Made by a program: the position numbers and the translations under genes
Notes under the pieces: generated by a model
The model's input: only the letters and a program-made list of their open reading frames with translations
Databases searched by the model: none
Told to the model about the DNA's origin: nothing
Shown: positions 33,059 to 44,808 of the stretch, piece after piece
Numbering within the stretch: the stretch's first letter is position 1
Layout: each line of letters opens with the position of its first letter
Origin: Takakia lepidozioides
Lineage: Eukaryota; Streptophyta; Takakiopsida; Takakiales; Takakiaceae
NCBI GenBank assembly: GCA_030704615.1
Contig: CM060732.1
Location: forward strand, 36,809,053-36,873,052
Reading direction: 5' to 3'
DNA length: 64,000 bases

Positions 33059-34876
33059 ATGGGTGCAGTAGTTGGGGCGGTGTTGGCTCTGTTAGCACTG
33101 GCTCATCCAGTGAGTGGGAGAACGTCTCCTGAAGATTTTATGTTTGATGACGATGTTAGAGATCCCAGGCTCCGAACTTACCGAGATTCAGGGTCGGATT
33201 TTAGCAGGTTCATTGGTGACACCAGGCTCCAATCTCAGTATGGTTCTTCTGAGAAGTACTCTCACAGCTTTGATGACTCTACGCATCAATCTCAGTTTGA
33301 CTTGGGCACCTTTCAAACCGGCCATTCCGGTCTTCGGGATAGCAACCATCCCTCTAACGCTCAGTACGACGAAGCTGATATGGCAGGCAATTCATTTCTA
33401 GCTAACAGACAGTATGGAAGACAAAGTGCTGACTCATTTGCGGTAGGCAATGTCCGCAGTGACGAGGGGTCCCATCTTGTTGGGAATAGATTCAGGGGCT
33501 TTCAAAATATCAATCAGGGACCGTTTGAGAAACCACAGAGCTCGCTCTACTCTGGAGGAGGAGAATGGGGATGGACTGGTGGTCACGCTACTTTCTATGG
33601 CGGAGCTGATGCCGAAGGCACCATGGGTATGTGATATGAAACTCTGAACAACATCACTTTGTACTGTACAGCCTGCTTGTGCAGCCTCAGCAACCTCCGC
33701 ATTAGGCTCATTCATTCATATAGCTATTGGAAAGTTAGAAGCTTTTAACCTTCAAGCATTGTTAAAAGATACTTAACAGGGGAAGGCAGCTCCTGAGGCC
33801 CCTCTATATTCTATCCTGGACCCCTAAGCTGCAATCTTGTGGGATGTTGTTCCCCATATTCGTTTAGTTAGCTACATTCTGCTTACCTCAAGTTTCTGTA
33901 CTATCTATTTACTTTTGTTTCCTTCTCAGATACGTCATGTCGACAATGGACTGTAATAACCTGGGATAGAGCAGCATAAAGATAATAGGTCTGCACTGTA
34001 GCTTCTGATGTACACACGTCCTGTACAGCTGGAGCGTGTGGATATGGGGATCTTTACAGTGAAGGGTATGGCGTGAACACAGCAGCCCTGAGCACCTCCC
34101 TCTTCAACAATGGCCTCACTTGCGGAGCTTGCTATGAAGTAAAGTGTGATGGGGTGGCATGGTGCCTACCTGGTTCTGTGATGGTTACAGCGACCAACTT
34201 CTGCCCCCCCAATTTTGGATTGTCAAACTCAAACGGTGGATGGTGTAATCCTCCTTTGCAGCATTTTGACATGGCCCAACCTGCTTTTCAACGAATTGCA
34301 CAGTACAGTGCCGGCATTGTCCCAGTTCTCTTTCGAAGGTATCCACACACTAGTAGTTTCGGTGTTATGTACTTTTCAATTGAAAATGTTGTTGTCATTG
34401 TCAAGGTCAACCTTTGTTGCTCTTGTATACTCATAAGCAGTGGTAAATCCTGGAAATCCCTTCAGATGGTCTGCCCTACTGTATCCCAGAAACACTCGTT
34501 GCATTCTGGCTCCCAGGAAATTGTTTGCATGTTAACGATTGCTATTAACATTTCTGGTATGTTTCCTTACAGAACTGCCTGTGTGAAGTCGGGAGGAATA
34601 CGCTTCACAATCAATGGAAACCCCTTCTTCAATCTGGTGCTTGTCACCAATGTGGGTGGTACCGGTGATGTGAGCTCAATTTCGATGAAAGGATCCAACA
34701 CCAATTGGGTTCCAATGTCAAGAAACTGGGGCCAGAACTGGCAGTGCAGCACCAAGTTCGTGGGACAAGCTGTATCATTTCTTGTGACCACTTCTGATGG
34801 CAGGTCATTAGCGTCCATGGATGTTACTTCTGCGGGTTGGAGTTTTGGTCAGTCTTATGAAGGAGCCCAGTTTTGA
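33059..34876 (+). CDS. Alpha-expansin with long N-terminal extension (expansin 2)
   Basis: Paralogue of expansin 1, secreted to the cell wall. Exons are 33059-33626, 34029-34338 and 34573-34876, giving 393 codons; an in-frame ATG at 33047 would add four residues. Signal peptide: [18 protein letters not shown] polar Ser/Asp/Arg/Gln/Phe-rich extension of about 155 residues follows. The DPBB domain runs from [30 protein letters not shown] and the HFD motif are present, as is RNWGQNWQ in the C-terminal domain. Splice sites and phases equal those of expansin 1 (introns after GTM and within the Arg-Arg codon pair). Intron 2 is 234 bp, a multiple of three, with no in-frame stop. The expansin core is closely similar between the two; the extensions are not. 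It is intact. Confidence 0.9.
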
Positions 34877-35935
34877 CACTAGCTACGGATATGATTGTGT
34901 CAATCCCAGTTTAATGGAGTTCCACAGAGAACAGATTGTCCATAGCTGTAAAATCTTACTGGGCTGTGTGGGAAGCCCTTAACTAGTATGATATTTGATG
35001 AGAATGAATTGATTCCATTCTATCAAAGACTTTCCATGTCACAACCGCCAGAAGGGTTGCTTTCTAGTTTGTCACTCTAGCTCTGGTTGCAGAAATTAAA
35101 TCTCTGACATTTCTACTCACTGAAGTATGAGTAGGCCTGACCTGAGACAAAATTCACACAGTATAGTGTTCAAAGACAATGGGTGGCCAATCCACAGTTT
35201 TATTTGGAATAATTGAAAAAGTGACTGCACTACCCAAGGTAGTAGCGATATGTTTTGCAGCCACCAAGAACAGGAAACTCCTGATTTCAATAATCTAAAA
35301 CTTTGGTATGATATTTGGAGTAGCACTCAACTTCCACTAGCAGCAAGCTTTTTCACTCCAAGAGGTGCATGCATATCTGAGAATCAGACAAAGAAATATT
35401 GAAATTCTACTTCCTTCCGAAAGTTATTATACTGGTAGATGGTCTTAGCAGCCTCACTCTTTGCTACTCAGGTCTGCAGTAAAATTGAGGCCAGATAAAT
35501 TGCCAGAAAATTTGATAAACACAAACTGCTGCAGATATTGGTATTAACAAAACCCAAAATGCAGAGTTGAACAAAAAAAGCAAGGTGGAGTGATTGGAGG
35601 TAAATGTGTGTGAGTGGCTCCTGGCTTCACATCATGTTGGCAATCACAACATGGCGACTTTGTAGACAGTGCATGCACACACACTACAAAGGTCACACTC
35701 TCTGCAAGACCCATAAATACAACCCCATAAAGCTGATTGACCGTAACCTCCTGCATCTCTCAAAGCCATCACCACCCAGCTCTGAACATAATAGAGAGCA
35801 CCAGACAGACAGACAGAGAGAAGACCTCACCAGAGCCAGCATCAACTAATCACCTCCTAATAATAGCACAGGAAGCAAAGTAAGTCTAGTCATTTACAAG
35901 TGGCCCAAAAGAAGTGAAGCAGGTAGGAAGCAGCT
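34877..35935. other. Intergenic between expansin 2 and the maturase-like gene
   Basis: No gene recognised. The short frames at 35117-35326 (minus) and 35544-35849 have no family features. Confidence 0.3.
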
Positions 35936-37936
35936 TTAGGTGAGATTCAGCTTTAGGTTTGAGTGTAAGAAATGTTTCACCCGTTTCAGGACTTCAAGCG
36001 CAGTCGCCTTGCTCCCGGCGACACCAATCAGAAAATCATCCGCATATCTGATGTACCTGACCCGGACATAAACTAGCTTCCGTAATTCTGGATCAACGCT
36101 CCGTTTCTTAGTTCCTGTATTCCACTCTTTCTTAATCTGATCTACTTCTTTGTCCAGTTGCTGAAAGTATATATTACACAACAGAGGTGATAGTTCGCTT
36201 CCACCCTCACATGTATGTCTTCCAACACTCACAATACCCACCTTGAACATACGTGTCAACATATCCATAAACTGTTGATCCTGTATTTTCTCCGAAAGAA
36301 TGGATTTGAGCCTTTCCTGCATCAAGGTATCATCACACTTTTGAAAGTCCAACTGGATAAACCAGGCCGTTCCTTTCCATCCAGACCTCAGTCTTTTCAG
36401 TGCTGTGTGACAAGACTTCCCAGGTCGGAACCCATGTGCATCCTCCGAGAATGTGGGTTCATAAATCCTCTCTAATTCCTCTCTGACAGCTTCCTGTACT
36501 ATTAGGTCCCCAAGACCGATCAACATAAGCTGTCTCTTTTCCCTCAGCTTTCCTGGCTTCAAGAGGCTCACTTGTCTCGCAGGTTTGAATGAGTATGTCC
36601 CCGCACGCAGTTGATCTGCAGTGTGCTCAAACCATCCCCAGTTGATAACCTCCAGAGAGTGTAAGACCACTTCCTCTCCCCGAGGGTCCAATTCAGTATC
36701 CCCTCCTAAGATCATCCTTGGACCTCTGGATTTGATGCGATCATAGGCTGCTGCAAGTGCATTTGGGTCAGCTATCAAATCCATGACCTTATGATAGTTT
36801 ATATCAGCGTTAGGTTCCACTTTCTGAAAGTGATCTTCCACATCTTCATCTTCTGCAGGCAAAGCAGGGTCTTCCTGATCCTCAAAACTGTCCTTTACAA
36901 AACCACCAGGATAATCCTCTTGAATTCCACCATTGAGCTCTTCACACGTCTCCTCCATAGTCCGGATAAGATTTTCGTAAGCCCTTTTCACAGGAGCGGG
37001 AATATAGTCCCACCCCAGGCGGGAGAAGTGATCTTTCTCTTGGGTTAGAAGATTCTTGAGGTTCTCCCTTGGCATCGTATACTCTAAATCAACGGCAGCT
37101 TTCGTGCCAGACTCTGTAGCCTTATCGAACACTGCCTTCTTCGCCTTCATGTTTGACCCAAGGCTATGGAGGGCCTTCCGATAACCGCGGGTCCATGCCT
37201 GGAATGCCAGACGCCCGACTTCACTCTCCCAGGCCTGCTCTCGCTGCTTGCGCAGAACAACTATCCTATGCATGACACGACGTCTCGTCTCTAAGGCCTT
37301 CGAGAGGCGCCGCCGTGCTTTAGACGGAGCTACAGCTCCAATGTAGATGCCGAGAAAACTCACCTTGGCTGAAGTTGCATGCACTAGCGCACCTTGAGCC
37401 TTGGTCAACCGAGTTGTCCCTGTGGAGTCTTCTTCATACTCTTCATACTCTTCACACTCTTCACACTCTTCATCACGCTGTTCCCAGTCTCCTGCCCATG
37501 TAGTGAAATTCCGCCGAGCAGAGCGTACCATGATCCTCTTGCTTTCCTCGTGCTTTCCACGTGCTCCTACTGCTCCTTCCTCCTTGTTCTCTTTCAAATG
37601 ATCCCAGTCAATGACTTCGGATTTCCTCGAGTTATGAGAGTCTGATTGACACAACTCGTGGGGACTTGGACGAACACATTTCCTCGAGTAGTGGGGAAAA
37701 CCAGCAAAACGGGATTGATGTTGAATCCAAGAGCGGAGGCGACCCGCAGACACAGAGATTAGAGATGAGATACTCGAGCATTGCTCATACCGAAATTTGG
37801 AATCGAAGCTATGAGAGGAATTAGAGCTAATTTTAAAAGAATAAGAGAAGGTGGAAAATAATAAGAAGGGCCGAAAGAGATGAGGAGAGGAAGAGAATGG
37901 CATTCCCCGGAGTAAATGCAGACTAGGCTGCGGCAT
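35936..37936 (-). CDS. Group II intron RT/maturase-like protein, nuclear copy
   Basis: Open frame of 666 codons from the ATG at 37936. The RT belongs to the group II intron-encoded class: FRPGKSCHTALKRL at about 503, the first catalytic Asp in IQLDFQKC at about 530, GGSELSPLLCNIYF near 577-590 and YADD at 631-634. Such proteins help splice group II introns in organelles. The first 90 residues are rich in Ser, Arg, Phe and Pro with few acidic residues, which fits an organelle targeting peptide. Residues 156-170 are an acidic Glu/Cys/Tyr run. A segment resembling the end of the RT and the start of maturase domain X (ATSAKVSFLGIYIG, about 187-200) precedes the RT instead of following it. The RT itself ends abruptly at LKLNLT. 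No HNH endonuclease is seen. It is flanked by expansin 2 and lies 5 kb from a decayed copy. Confidence 0.75.
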   Translation of the reverse strand: MPQPSLHLLRGMPFSSSPHLFRPFLLFSTFSYSFKISSNSSHSFDSKFRYEQCSSISSLISVSAGRLRSWIQHQSRFAGFPHYSRKCVRPSPHELCQSDSHNSRKSEVIDWDHLKENKEEGAVGARGKHEESKRIMVRSARRNFTTWAGDWEQRDEECEECEEYEEYEEDSTGTTRLTKAQGALVHATSAKVSFLGIYIGAVAPSKARRRLSKALETRRRVMHRIVVLRKQREQAWESEVGRLAFQAWTRGYRKALHSLGSNMKAKKAVFDKATESGTKAAVDLEYTMPRENLKNLLTQEKDHFSRLGWDYIPAPVKRAYENLIRTMEETCEELNGGIQEDYPGGFVKDSFEDQEDPALPAEDEDVEDHFQKVEPNADINYHKVMDLIADPNALAAAYDRIKSRGPRMILGGDTELDPRGEEVVLHSLEVINWGWFEHTADQLRAGTYSFKPARQVSLLKPGKLREKRQLMLIGLGDLIVQEAVREELERIYEPTFSEDAHGFRPGKSCHTALKRLRSGWKGTAWFIQLDFQKCDDTLMQERLKSILSEKIQDQQFMDMLTRMFKVGIVSVGRHTCEGGSELSPLLCNIYFQQLDKEVDQIKKEWNTGTKKRSVDPELRKLVYVRVRYIRYADDFLIGVAGSKATALEVLKRVKHFLHSNLKLNLT

Positions 37937-39577
37937 GGTTCATCAGCTCCAATAGCTCTCCATCTCCTCGGCCCCCTCTTCTCAAGCGCTTCTCACACTT
38001 TTGGTAAGAAGACTTCTCTATTGCTGCAAGCTGTCAAAATATACAACATGGATTTCATCCTGCCACTCGAACAGCCCACAGGAGTTCAAAGAACTCTAAA
38101 TCTCAATCCCTCTCCGTAGCCTCTCCCTAATGCTGTCATATACACTTCCCATATGCACCAACACTCCACTCCACAATCTCTCTCATTACAAATAATGCTC
38201 TTACTTCGTGCCAGTTGCCAATAGAAAAACGGATACAAACCCCCAAACTTGAACCAACCAAGAACACACACACACACACTCTCTCTCTCTCTCTCTCTCT
38301 CCAGCGTACCTCAACCCCTCTCAAGAAAACTACCCTATTATCCTCTAGTCTGTCAATCAAACCCAAACGATAGCTGTTCTCTTTCAGACTCTCCACCACG
38401 CACAGAAGGTTTAGGGTTCAAAGGTGACCCTTGTAGAAAGATTCATCCGTAGGTGTAGAGCTACATCTGTTTGTATTCATCTGCAATTGGGACCCTAAAC
38501 CCTAGCTCTGGCTGGTTCCTTTCAAGACTTCATAAACTGCATTAGCTTTGTTTTGCTGTGCAGGTGCGCTGTGAAATGAGCTTGCTAATCACAAACTGCT
38601 GCTCTGCAGGTCACTGTCTAGCAGCTGGGGAATGAGATTACCCATAACCAATTGCAGTGAAATCTCCACATTTGACTCGGCTAGCGTTACCTCAGTGTGG
38701 CAAGCTACACTAAGGTTCAGAGGGGAACAGAACATGAGACACTGGAGTGTGATCAGAGAGTAATTGAAAGGGAAGCGCTACTCTGAATGTGGGTGTTGGT
38801 TGGGCTTACATCAAATCAGATCCAGTTGTTCGAAGGGTTCGTTCTTGCTGTCATTCGACCATCCGCTCTACCTATTCTTCCTTACCCCCTTCAAACAAGT
38901 TCACCAGTCTACACTGTTCAAGGGGTTTCGTACAATCCACACAGTAATGGAAACCCACCTTTTCTCTTCAGTCTTTGAATGACCCACTCAATCCACATCT
39001 GGCTCTCAGCACTGACGGAGCTTAGTTTTCAGGGTTGGAAGCCCAACAGGGTAGAGAGCAAAGGAAAAGTTGGACCTCCCAACTTCCAAGATGAAGGGGT
39101 AGAGAAGAGATAAATTTGCACATCCAATGAAAAATTATCCATCTGCAATACAACCAAAGGGCCCAAGAAAGGAAGGAAGAGAGGCAGGTATGTCAAATAG
39201 AGAAACACAAGCAATTTCAATCCCCAGTTGTTCAATGAGCCAGGAAAGAGTGCAAACCAATTCACCTGTCTTAATGAATCTGTCGATACGCTAATGAATC
39301 ATGATATTTCCAATTTGAGTTTACATCAGTCAGCACAGATCTGGTCTGGCATGACCGGAAACAATGTTCCCTGACTGTAGTTGATTTGGTTAAGAGTAGT
39401 AAATCGAAAGAACAAATGAAGTAGAAGGTCCAGCAATTTACAGAGCATAAAGCCCTATGCACAGCCCATCAAGGGTGCCAGTGGACATATGTGTCATAAT
39501 TTCCCCATTTGAAAGTTGATTGTCTCATCCAGAAGTAGATTTCCAGTAAAAGAGAGAAGAAGAGCATCCTCCCAAGA
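37937..39577. other. Intergenic with a (CA)n(CT)n microsatellite
   Basis: No gene recognised. At about 38264-38303 a CA repeat passes into a CT repeat. CTCTCAC-rich and pyrimidine-rich sequence suggests UTR or promoter of a neighbouring gene, but nothing is firm. Confidence 0.4.
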
Positions 39578-41791
39578 CTAGAAGATATCAATCTCAATTC
39601 CATCGCGGATCACATTATAGGCTTCTCTTGGACGAGCTCTGTTCATACTGGCCAGATAAATCACCTTGTTCCCATCTGGTCTGTCCAACGTAATTGACGT
39701 CACTTTCACCCACATGAGAAGTACCTTAGTTTTCAAGCCTTCGATGTCGGTAAGCTTTCCATTCTGCAAAACTGCAGTCACTCTCTGTGCAAACCGCACA
39801 ACAGAGGAATCTCTGTAGCCCACTTCGCAAATGAAAGGCAGGAGCACTACTATCTTTCCAGTGGCTTCATCAAATTCATAATTGAGTACATTTTTAGGAA
39901 ATGTTCCTCTTGGAAGCTCATAGCGTTGCAGGAGATCTGGCAGTGGTGTTTGCACTTTTCCTGTCCCACGCCCACCTTCATTTAGCCTGAGCACCACTCC
40001 AAATCTGTCTCTCTCTCTGTCTCTCACTAAATACACTTTCTTCCAGCTCCTTGTTATCTTTCTTCTTCATTCTTCTTTTTCCTTTATTTTTCATTCTTAG
40101 TTTTTGGTTCTTATGTTCCTTACTTCAAGCCTCCCCTACCACTTCCATCCAAGAGAGACATCTTTCAGGTTCGACCTCCACCAAAGTTGCTCTTCCTGCA
40201 GGGTATATAAGTAAAAAAAATTGCCATCTCCACTCAAACCCTAAGGTACACTTGAGCTCCAAAAGAAATGCTGGCCATAGTTATTATATACAGGCCAAAG
40301 GTGCTGTAAGCACTGCAGCAACCTCAAAATAGCCCAAACCAGCAACTCGGAGCCTACCACATGGACTAGGCTCAGATAACAGTAGCATTTAAGTCTCACA
40401 ACAGTTGAGCAAAGATTTTACATGCACTGAGTGATAGCACAATGTCACTTGAGCTCCAAAAGAAAATGCTGGCCATAGTTATTATATACAGGCCAACGGT
40501 GCTGTAAGCACTGCAACAACCTCAAAATAGCCCAAACCAGCAACTCAGAGCTTACCACATCGACTAGGCTCAGATAACAGTAGCATTTAAGTCTCACAAC
40601 AGTTGAGCAAAGATTTTACATGCACTGAGTGATAGCACAATGTCAAGAGAGAGAAATAGAACCTCTTAATCTGTTGATGAAGCGTTTGGCACCTTCTTCC
40701 ACGCTGTTAGACATCGACTGCTCCGTCCAGCCATACACAACCCGCCCCCCCATCGCGCCACCCCCAATTATAAAACAACCATCGTAGGCAGTGGCAATAA
40801 TATTGCAGAATAGAAGAAGAATCCACCGTTAAAACAAAACTTTTCTCCTAATCTTGAAAAGAGATGAAAAGAAACAGATTTACAAAAAAGTCCGTGGAAC
40901 ATTTCATGAACCACAAATTCAGTCAGGAAGGCTGTGTGACCTCAAACCAAGAATGAAAGAGTTCCAAAGAAGTTCAAGTGCCTCTATTTCCGATACTAAG
41001 GCTGGTTGTGAGAACTCATCGACTCCATGATCTTTTGGCAGATTATTCCACCTGGGTTTATTAATGCAAGTTACACATGAAGGCTTGGCAAACTAGTTCA
41101 TTTAAAAGCAGCACTTGGTTAACATGAGCAACAGCTCAGGAAGGCAGAGGGAAACCCTAGTCCTGATTTTGCAGGCAATTGGTATTATTAACTCGTGGAA
41201 CGTTGGGGGACATGCTACTTTTTGGTCCAACCTTTCGTTCTCCAAATTTTTATGGGAGTCTGATTGTATCAACACATGACATGGCTGGGAAGACGAGAGT
41301 CTTGTGGAACTAATCTATGATTGCATCCAATGTTTTGACTGTCTCCATAAGTGATTTGTCAGTAATGTAAGCCTCTCACATACCCAAACAGTAAGACCGC
41401 AAGGGAAACCTGGAGAAGTGGCAATCCCGACTTTCATACTTCAGTCAAGCCAACCTCAACTGACCGACCTTTATATGTAACAAGAGAAAATCTCGTTTGA
41501 TAGATCGGAGGTTGAGTGTATAATTCGAGCTTTCGACAGATCATTTTTCAAGATCTGCATTAAGAGCATGAGAAGTTTAACGAGATGTACGCATTTTCCA
41601 AAAACCCAGCAGACAAATACTAAGATGGGTTTCTGGAAGAGTACACCAACGTCATCCCAGAAAACCCAACAGAAAGCGAAGGTTAGAGTAAGGAGGAGAA
41701 TTACATTGACATCATTGCCCCAAGAGTCCAACTCCTTTTGTGCACGCTTGGCGAAAAAATAGCTTCCTGCTCTGGCCAGAGGTCCCGACAT
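39578..41791 (-). CDS. DUF538 family protein (three exons)
   Basis: A new join of three minus-strand exons: 41705-41791, 40663-40717 and 39578-39960, with GT-AG introns and phases that add up to 174 codons plus stop. Exon 1 encodes MSGPLARAGSYFFAKRAQKE and ends NDVN; exon 2 encodes SMSNSVEEGAKRFINRLR; exon 3 holds the DUF538 domain (LLQRYELPRGTFPKNVLNYE, CEVGYRDSSVVRF, LKTKV, SREAY-like PREAYNVIRDG). The N-terminal arrangement and the domain match the plant DUF538 proteins of about 170 residues that I know; their biochemical role is unsettled. The start is the first ATG of exon 1, since the longer upstream frame (purine-rich GA repeats) lacks an ATG. Intact as joined; splice sites are read by eye. 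Confidence 0.85.
40249..40644. repeat. Direct tandem duplication of about 197 bp in intron 2 of the DUF538 gene
   Basis: Two copies (40249-40445 and 40446-40644) start CACTTGAGCTCCAAAAG and differ at only a handful of positions, so the duplication is recent. It has no coding content. Confidence 0.9.
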
Positions 41792-43055
41792 CTTCTTCTC
41801 ACAATCTCCCTTCTCCTCCTTCCTTGGAGAACGCGAACAATCTCCTGCTCCCTCCTTCTTTCTCCCGGTCTCTCCCGATCCCTGTCTTTTGGATCTCTTC
41901 CCCCGCCCCCTCCCCTCTCTCTCTCTCTCTCTCTCTCTCTCCTTCAATACAAGTATTTTCTAATTATTTTTTAATTACCAGAGTACCAGTGGTGTTGGTG
42001 GGATGCACGGTTGGAATTTGGAACCGACAATTAAATTTATCGGTCCTCGCTGATAACCTATATTCTTCTTCATTTTTTCCTTTTTCCCTTTTTTTAAAAA
42101 AGAAGAACAGGGGACAGTGGTTCTTCTTCTTCTTTCTTTTTTTAAAGAAAAGGAAACACAAAAACAAAAAAAACAAAAAAAACACCTGGGAGCGGCAGCT
42201 CACAAATCAGGCCCCTTAATTATAGTGAGAGGAGAAAATAACCTCTTTCATAGTAACCTCGGAGTGGGACACCGCCCAAGGGAATGGGGGAGAAGAGCAT
42301 ACTAGTGTTGGGCTGATATAGAGTCATCAGGATATCAACAGCAGGATATCAATGTATCCGCATTTTTTAGGATCAGGGTTAGATGCATAACCGGCGAATG
42401 GAAAATATGAAAAACAAAATTCTATATCCCCCCCCCATATCTGGCAGCCCTAACCTTAATAACCGAATACCCGGATCCGTTGTTTGTCATGTTGGTAATA
42501 CCCAGAACATGACACCCACTCTGCCCACTGTAAATTCCTTATGTGCCATCCAAATGGGAAAACTGACACAATGCAGTGGGGCTCCTTGGCACAGTCTGTC
42601 ACACATGTAAGCTTTTCAAAAACATTTACCCGAGTGAAACTTCAAAGATTATAAAGTGCTATTATTATGTTGAAGCATTTGTCTTTTTTTCTTGGAGGAC
42701 TGTTTTTTCGTTTTTTTGTTTTTTTGTTTTTTTTTTGTTTTTTGGATGAAGGGAATGAAACCCCAGTTTATTGAGATGAATTTTTAGGTTAGGAATTGAT
42801 TATCCCCCGTTCTTTTTAATAAAAATTTTATTTACCTATACCTCATGAAGATGATTTTGATGAAGATGATGACGAGCAATGTGGGCAAGGGTCACATGAA
42901 GAACTTTTCAAGCTTGATGGAATAGTCTATGTTACTCACTTCTGTCTGGTTAGTATCTAACTTTAGAGTTGTCCTTATAAAATTAATTCTGTAGTCTCTA
43001 TAAGTATTCAAGTTTTTTCAGCGATGCAACCGCGTGAGCGGCTCACAATCACTTA
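41792..43055. other. Upstream region of the DUF538 gene and intergenic sequence
   Basis: A CT microsatellite lies at about 41914-41942, in the 5' UTR or promoter of the minus-strand DUF538 gene. A self-complementary stretch of A- and T-rich runs lies at 42080-42160. T-rich repeats lie at 42690-42745. No gene recognised. Confidence 0.4.
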
Positions 43056-43283
43056 AGGTCAGTACACACCTAGTGGTACGCTCGCATGTAGTAAGTCCCT
43101 TAACACTAGCGGAATATTTAATTTAAGCTTTTGGGATTTCTTACCCCCCAACTAACACAGGTGTGATTTACTACTTTCTACATGTGTTCACACCTAAGGA
43201 TACTTACCACTGACAAATTACTTACCACCTTTTCAAATTAGCCCGCGTCTACACCTGCAGAGAGACAGGTACCATCGAGAGAC

Positions 43284-44712
43284 ATGGTCGTCTCTCTCAT
43301 TCACCGCTCTTTGCTCTTCGCTCTTCGAAGTGAATTCTTTGCTCTTCATTTTTTCAGCATGGATTTTTCGCTGGAGGAGTTCATCATATACACGACATTC
43401 GTTGTACTTTTGTTAGAAATGTCCGTTCAATCTTTGGGGGCTACGCATGGATTTCCTCCTTTCACTCTTCCAGATTTCGATACAGAATCGATGCTTGCAA
43501 ACATGCAACTTGTTCTTGCGACCTCTCTCATTATAACTCGGAGAATGTCATGCAATCTTGCCACAGTATTGGGAATAGAGCTTGGAGACTGGGTAAAACC
43601 ACGCAGCACAAGTACATGGTTCAGCCATTTTCTTGTCACCGAATATGACAGTGAACGTTGGATACAGAACTTTTGTATGTCAAAAGATACAATGCTCTAC
43701 ATTTGCAACAAGATAAAACGTCATGTTCGAAAAGAAAACACCAGATATCACCTGGCCATTCATGTAGAAGTTCGGGTGTGCTGCACACTGTACAAACTTG
43801 CTCAAGGAGCAAACCTGTTGACTTGCAGCGAGTTCTTCGCAATTGACAAATCCACAATATCGTTGGTTATCAGAGATGTTGTTTGGGCCATTAATACAGT
43901 GTTCCGCAATTTGATATCATGGCCAACAGAAAATAAAATGGTCACTGTTATGGAGGACTTCCAAAAGTGGTGTGGCTTCCAAGCATACACGGTGCCATAG
44001 ATGGCACGCATATAGCCATCGCAAAACCACCAGGTCCAGGAGCAGAGACTACTACTACTTCAAGTCCTCATGTTACTCAATGGTTGCCCAGGCAGTAGTA
44101 GATAGCCAGAAAAAGTTTCTTGACTTGTACGTTGGCATGCCTGGGAGTGTGAACGACAGCCGAGTCCTTCGCCTCTCAAGTTCGTACCACCAAGCAATGT
44201 ATCATGGACTCTTCGACCAAGCCAGGGGTTGTCAAGAAGGATTTACCCCATACCTATTGGGTGACAAGGGGTATCCTTGTATTTCTTGGATCATGACACC
44301 GTTTAGAGATGGACAACCTACAGTGTTCGAATTGCTCTATAATTGAAAGCATAGACAATGAAGGTTGGTTGTAGAAAATAGTTTTGGAATCATGAAAAAA
44401 ACTTTCAGGGAAATGCTCCACAAAACTGAACTACACGTTGCCATTGTGCCAGACGTATTCACAGCTTGCTGTCTTTTACACAATCTGATTCGTAGTAGAA
44501 ACTACGCAGATGTCGAAAGACTCATGAAAATAATTCAACGAGAAAATCTTGAATTGCCACGACATGAGCAAAATGAGATTCAGATAGAGCAAATACAAGA
44601 CGCAAATTATGAGCAGCCGCAAAATCAAGCTGAAATTCAAGGACGAGAAACGTCGGGTCAAAATCTGGGCAATGTATTGGCGCACTATCTGGGATGTCAA
44701 ATAATACAGTAA
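43284..44712 (+). pseudogene. PIF/Harbinger transposase (DDE_Tnp_4-type), frameshifted
   Basis: The N-terminal part is open from the ATG at 43284 to 44000. The catalytic core follows in other frames: IDGTHIAIAKPPG (first Asp) near 44000-44040, YYYFKSSCYSMVAQAVVD, GMPGSVNDSRVL (second Asp), LLGDKGYP, and after a TGA at 44344 the Glu-bearing VVENSFGIMKK and CCLLHNLI. Two frame changes at about 43985-44050 and one stop break it. This fits the HARBI1-like family, which cuts and inserts at TWA sites. The C-terminal tail is Gln/Glu-rich. The frame problems could in part be assembly errors, since the amino-acid motifs are otherwise well kept. Confidence 0.85.
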
Positions 44713-44808
44713 TTGTTAAGGTAATGTCTGTTGTTCGGTCTACATGCTCTCTGCAATTATATCAAACTCCAGATGTGTCAATATTCAAATTGTAGTTGAT
44801 CAAGCTGC

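Noticed and set aside
35936-37936. Bacterial or organellar contamination
   Set aside because: The gene lies within contiguous nuclear sequence next to intron-containing expansin and a decayed copy, and has a targeting-like N-terminus.
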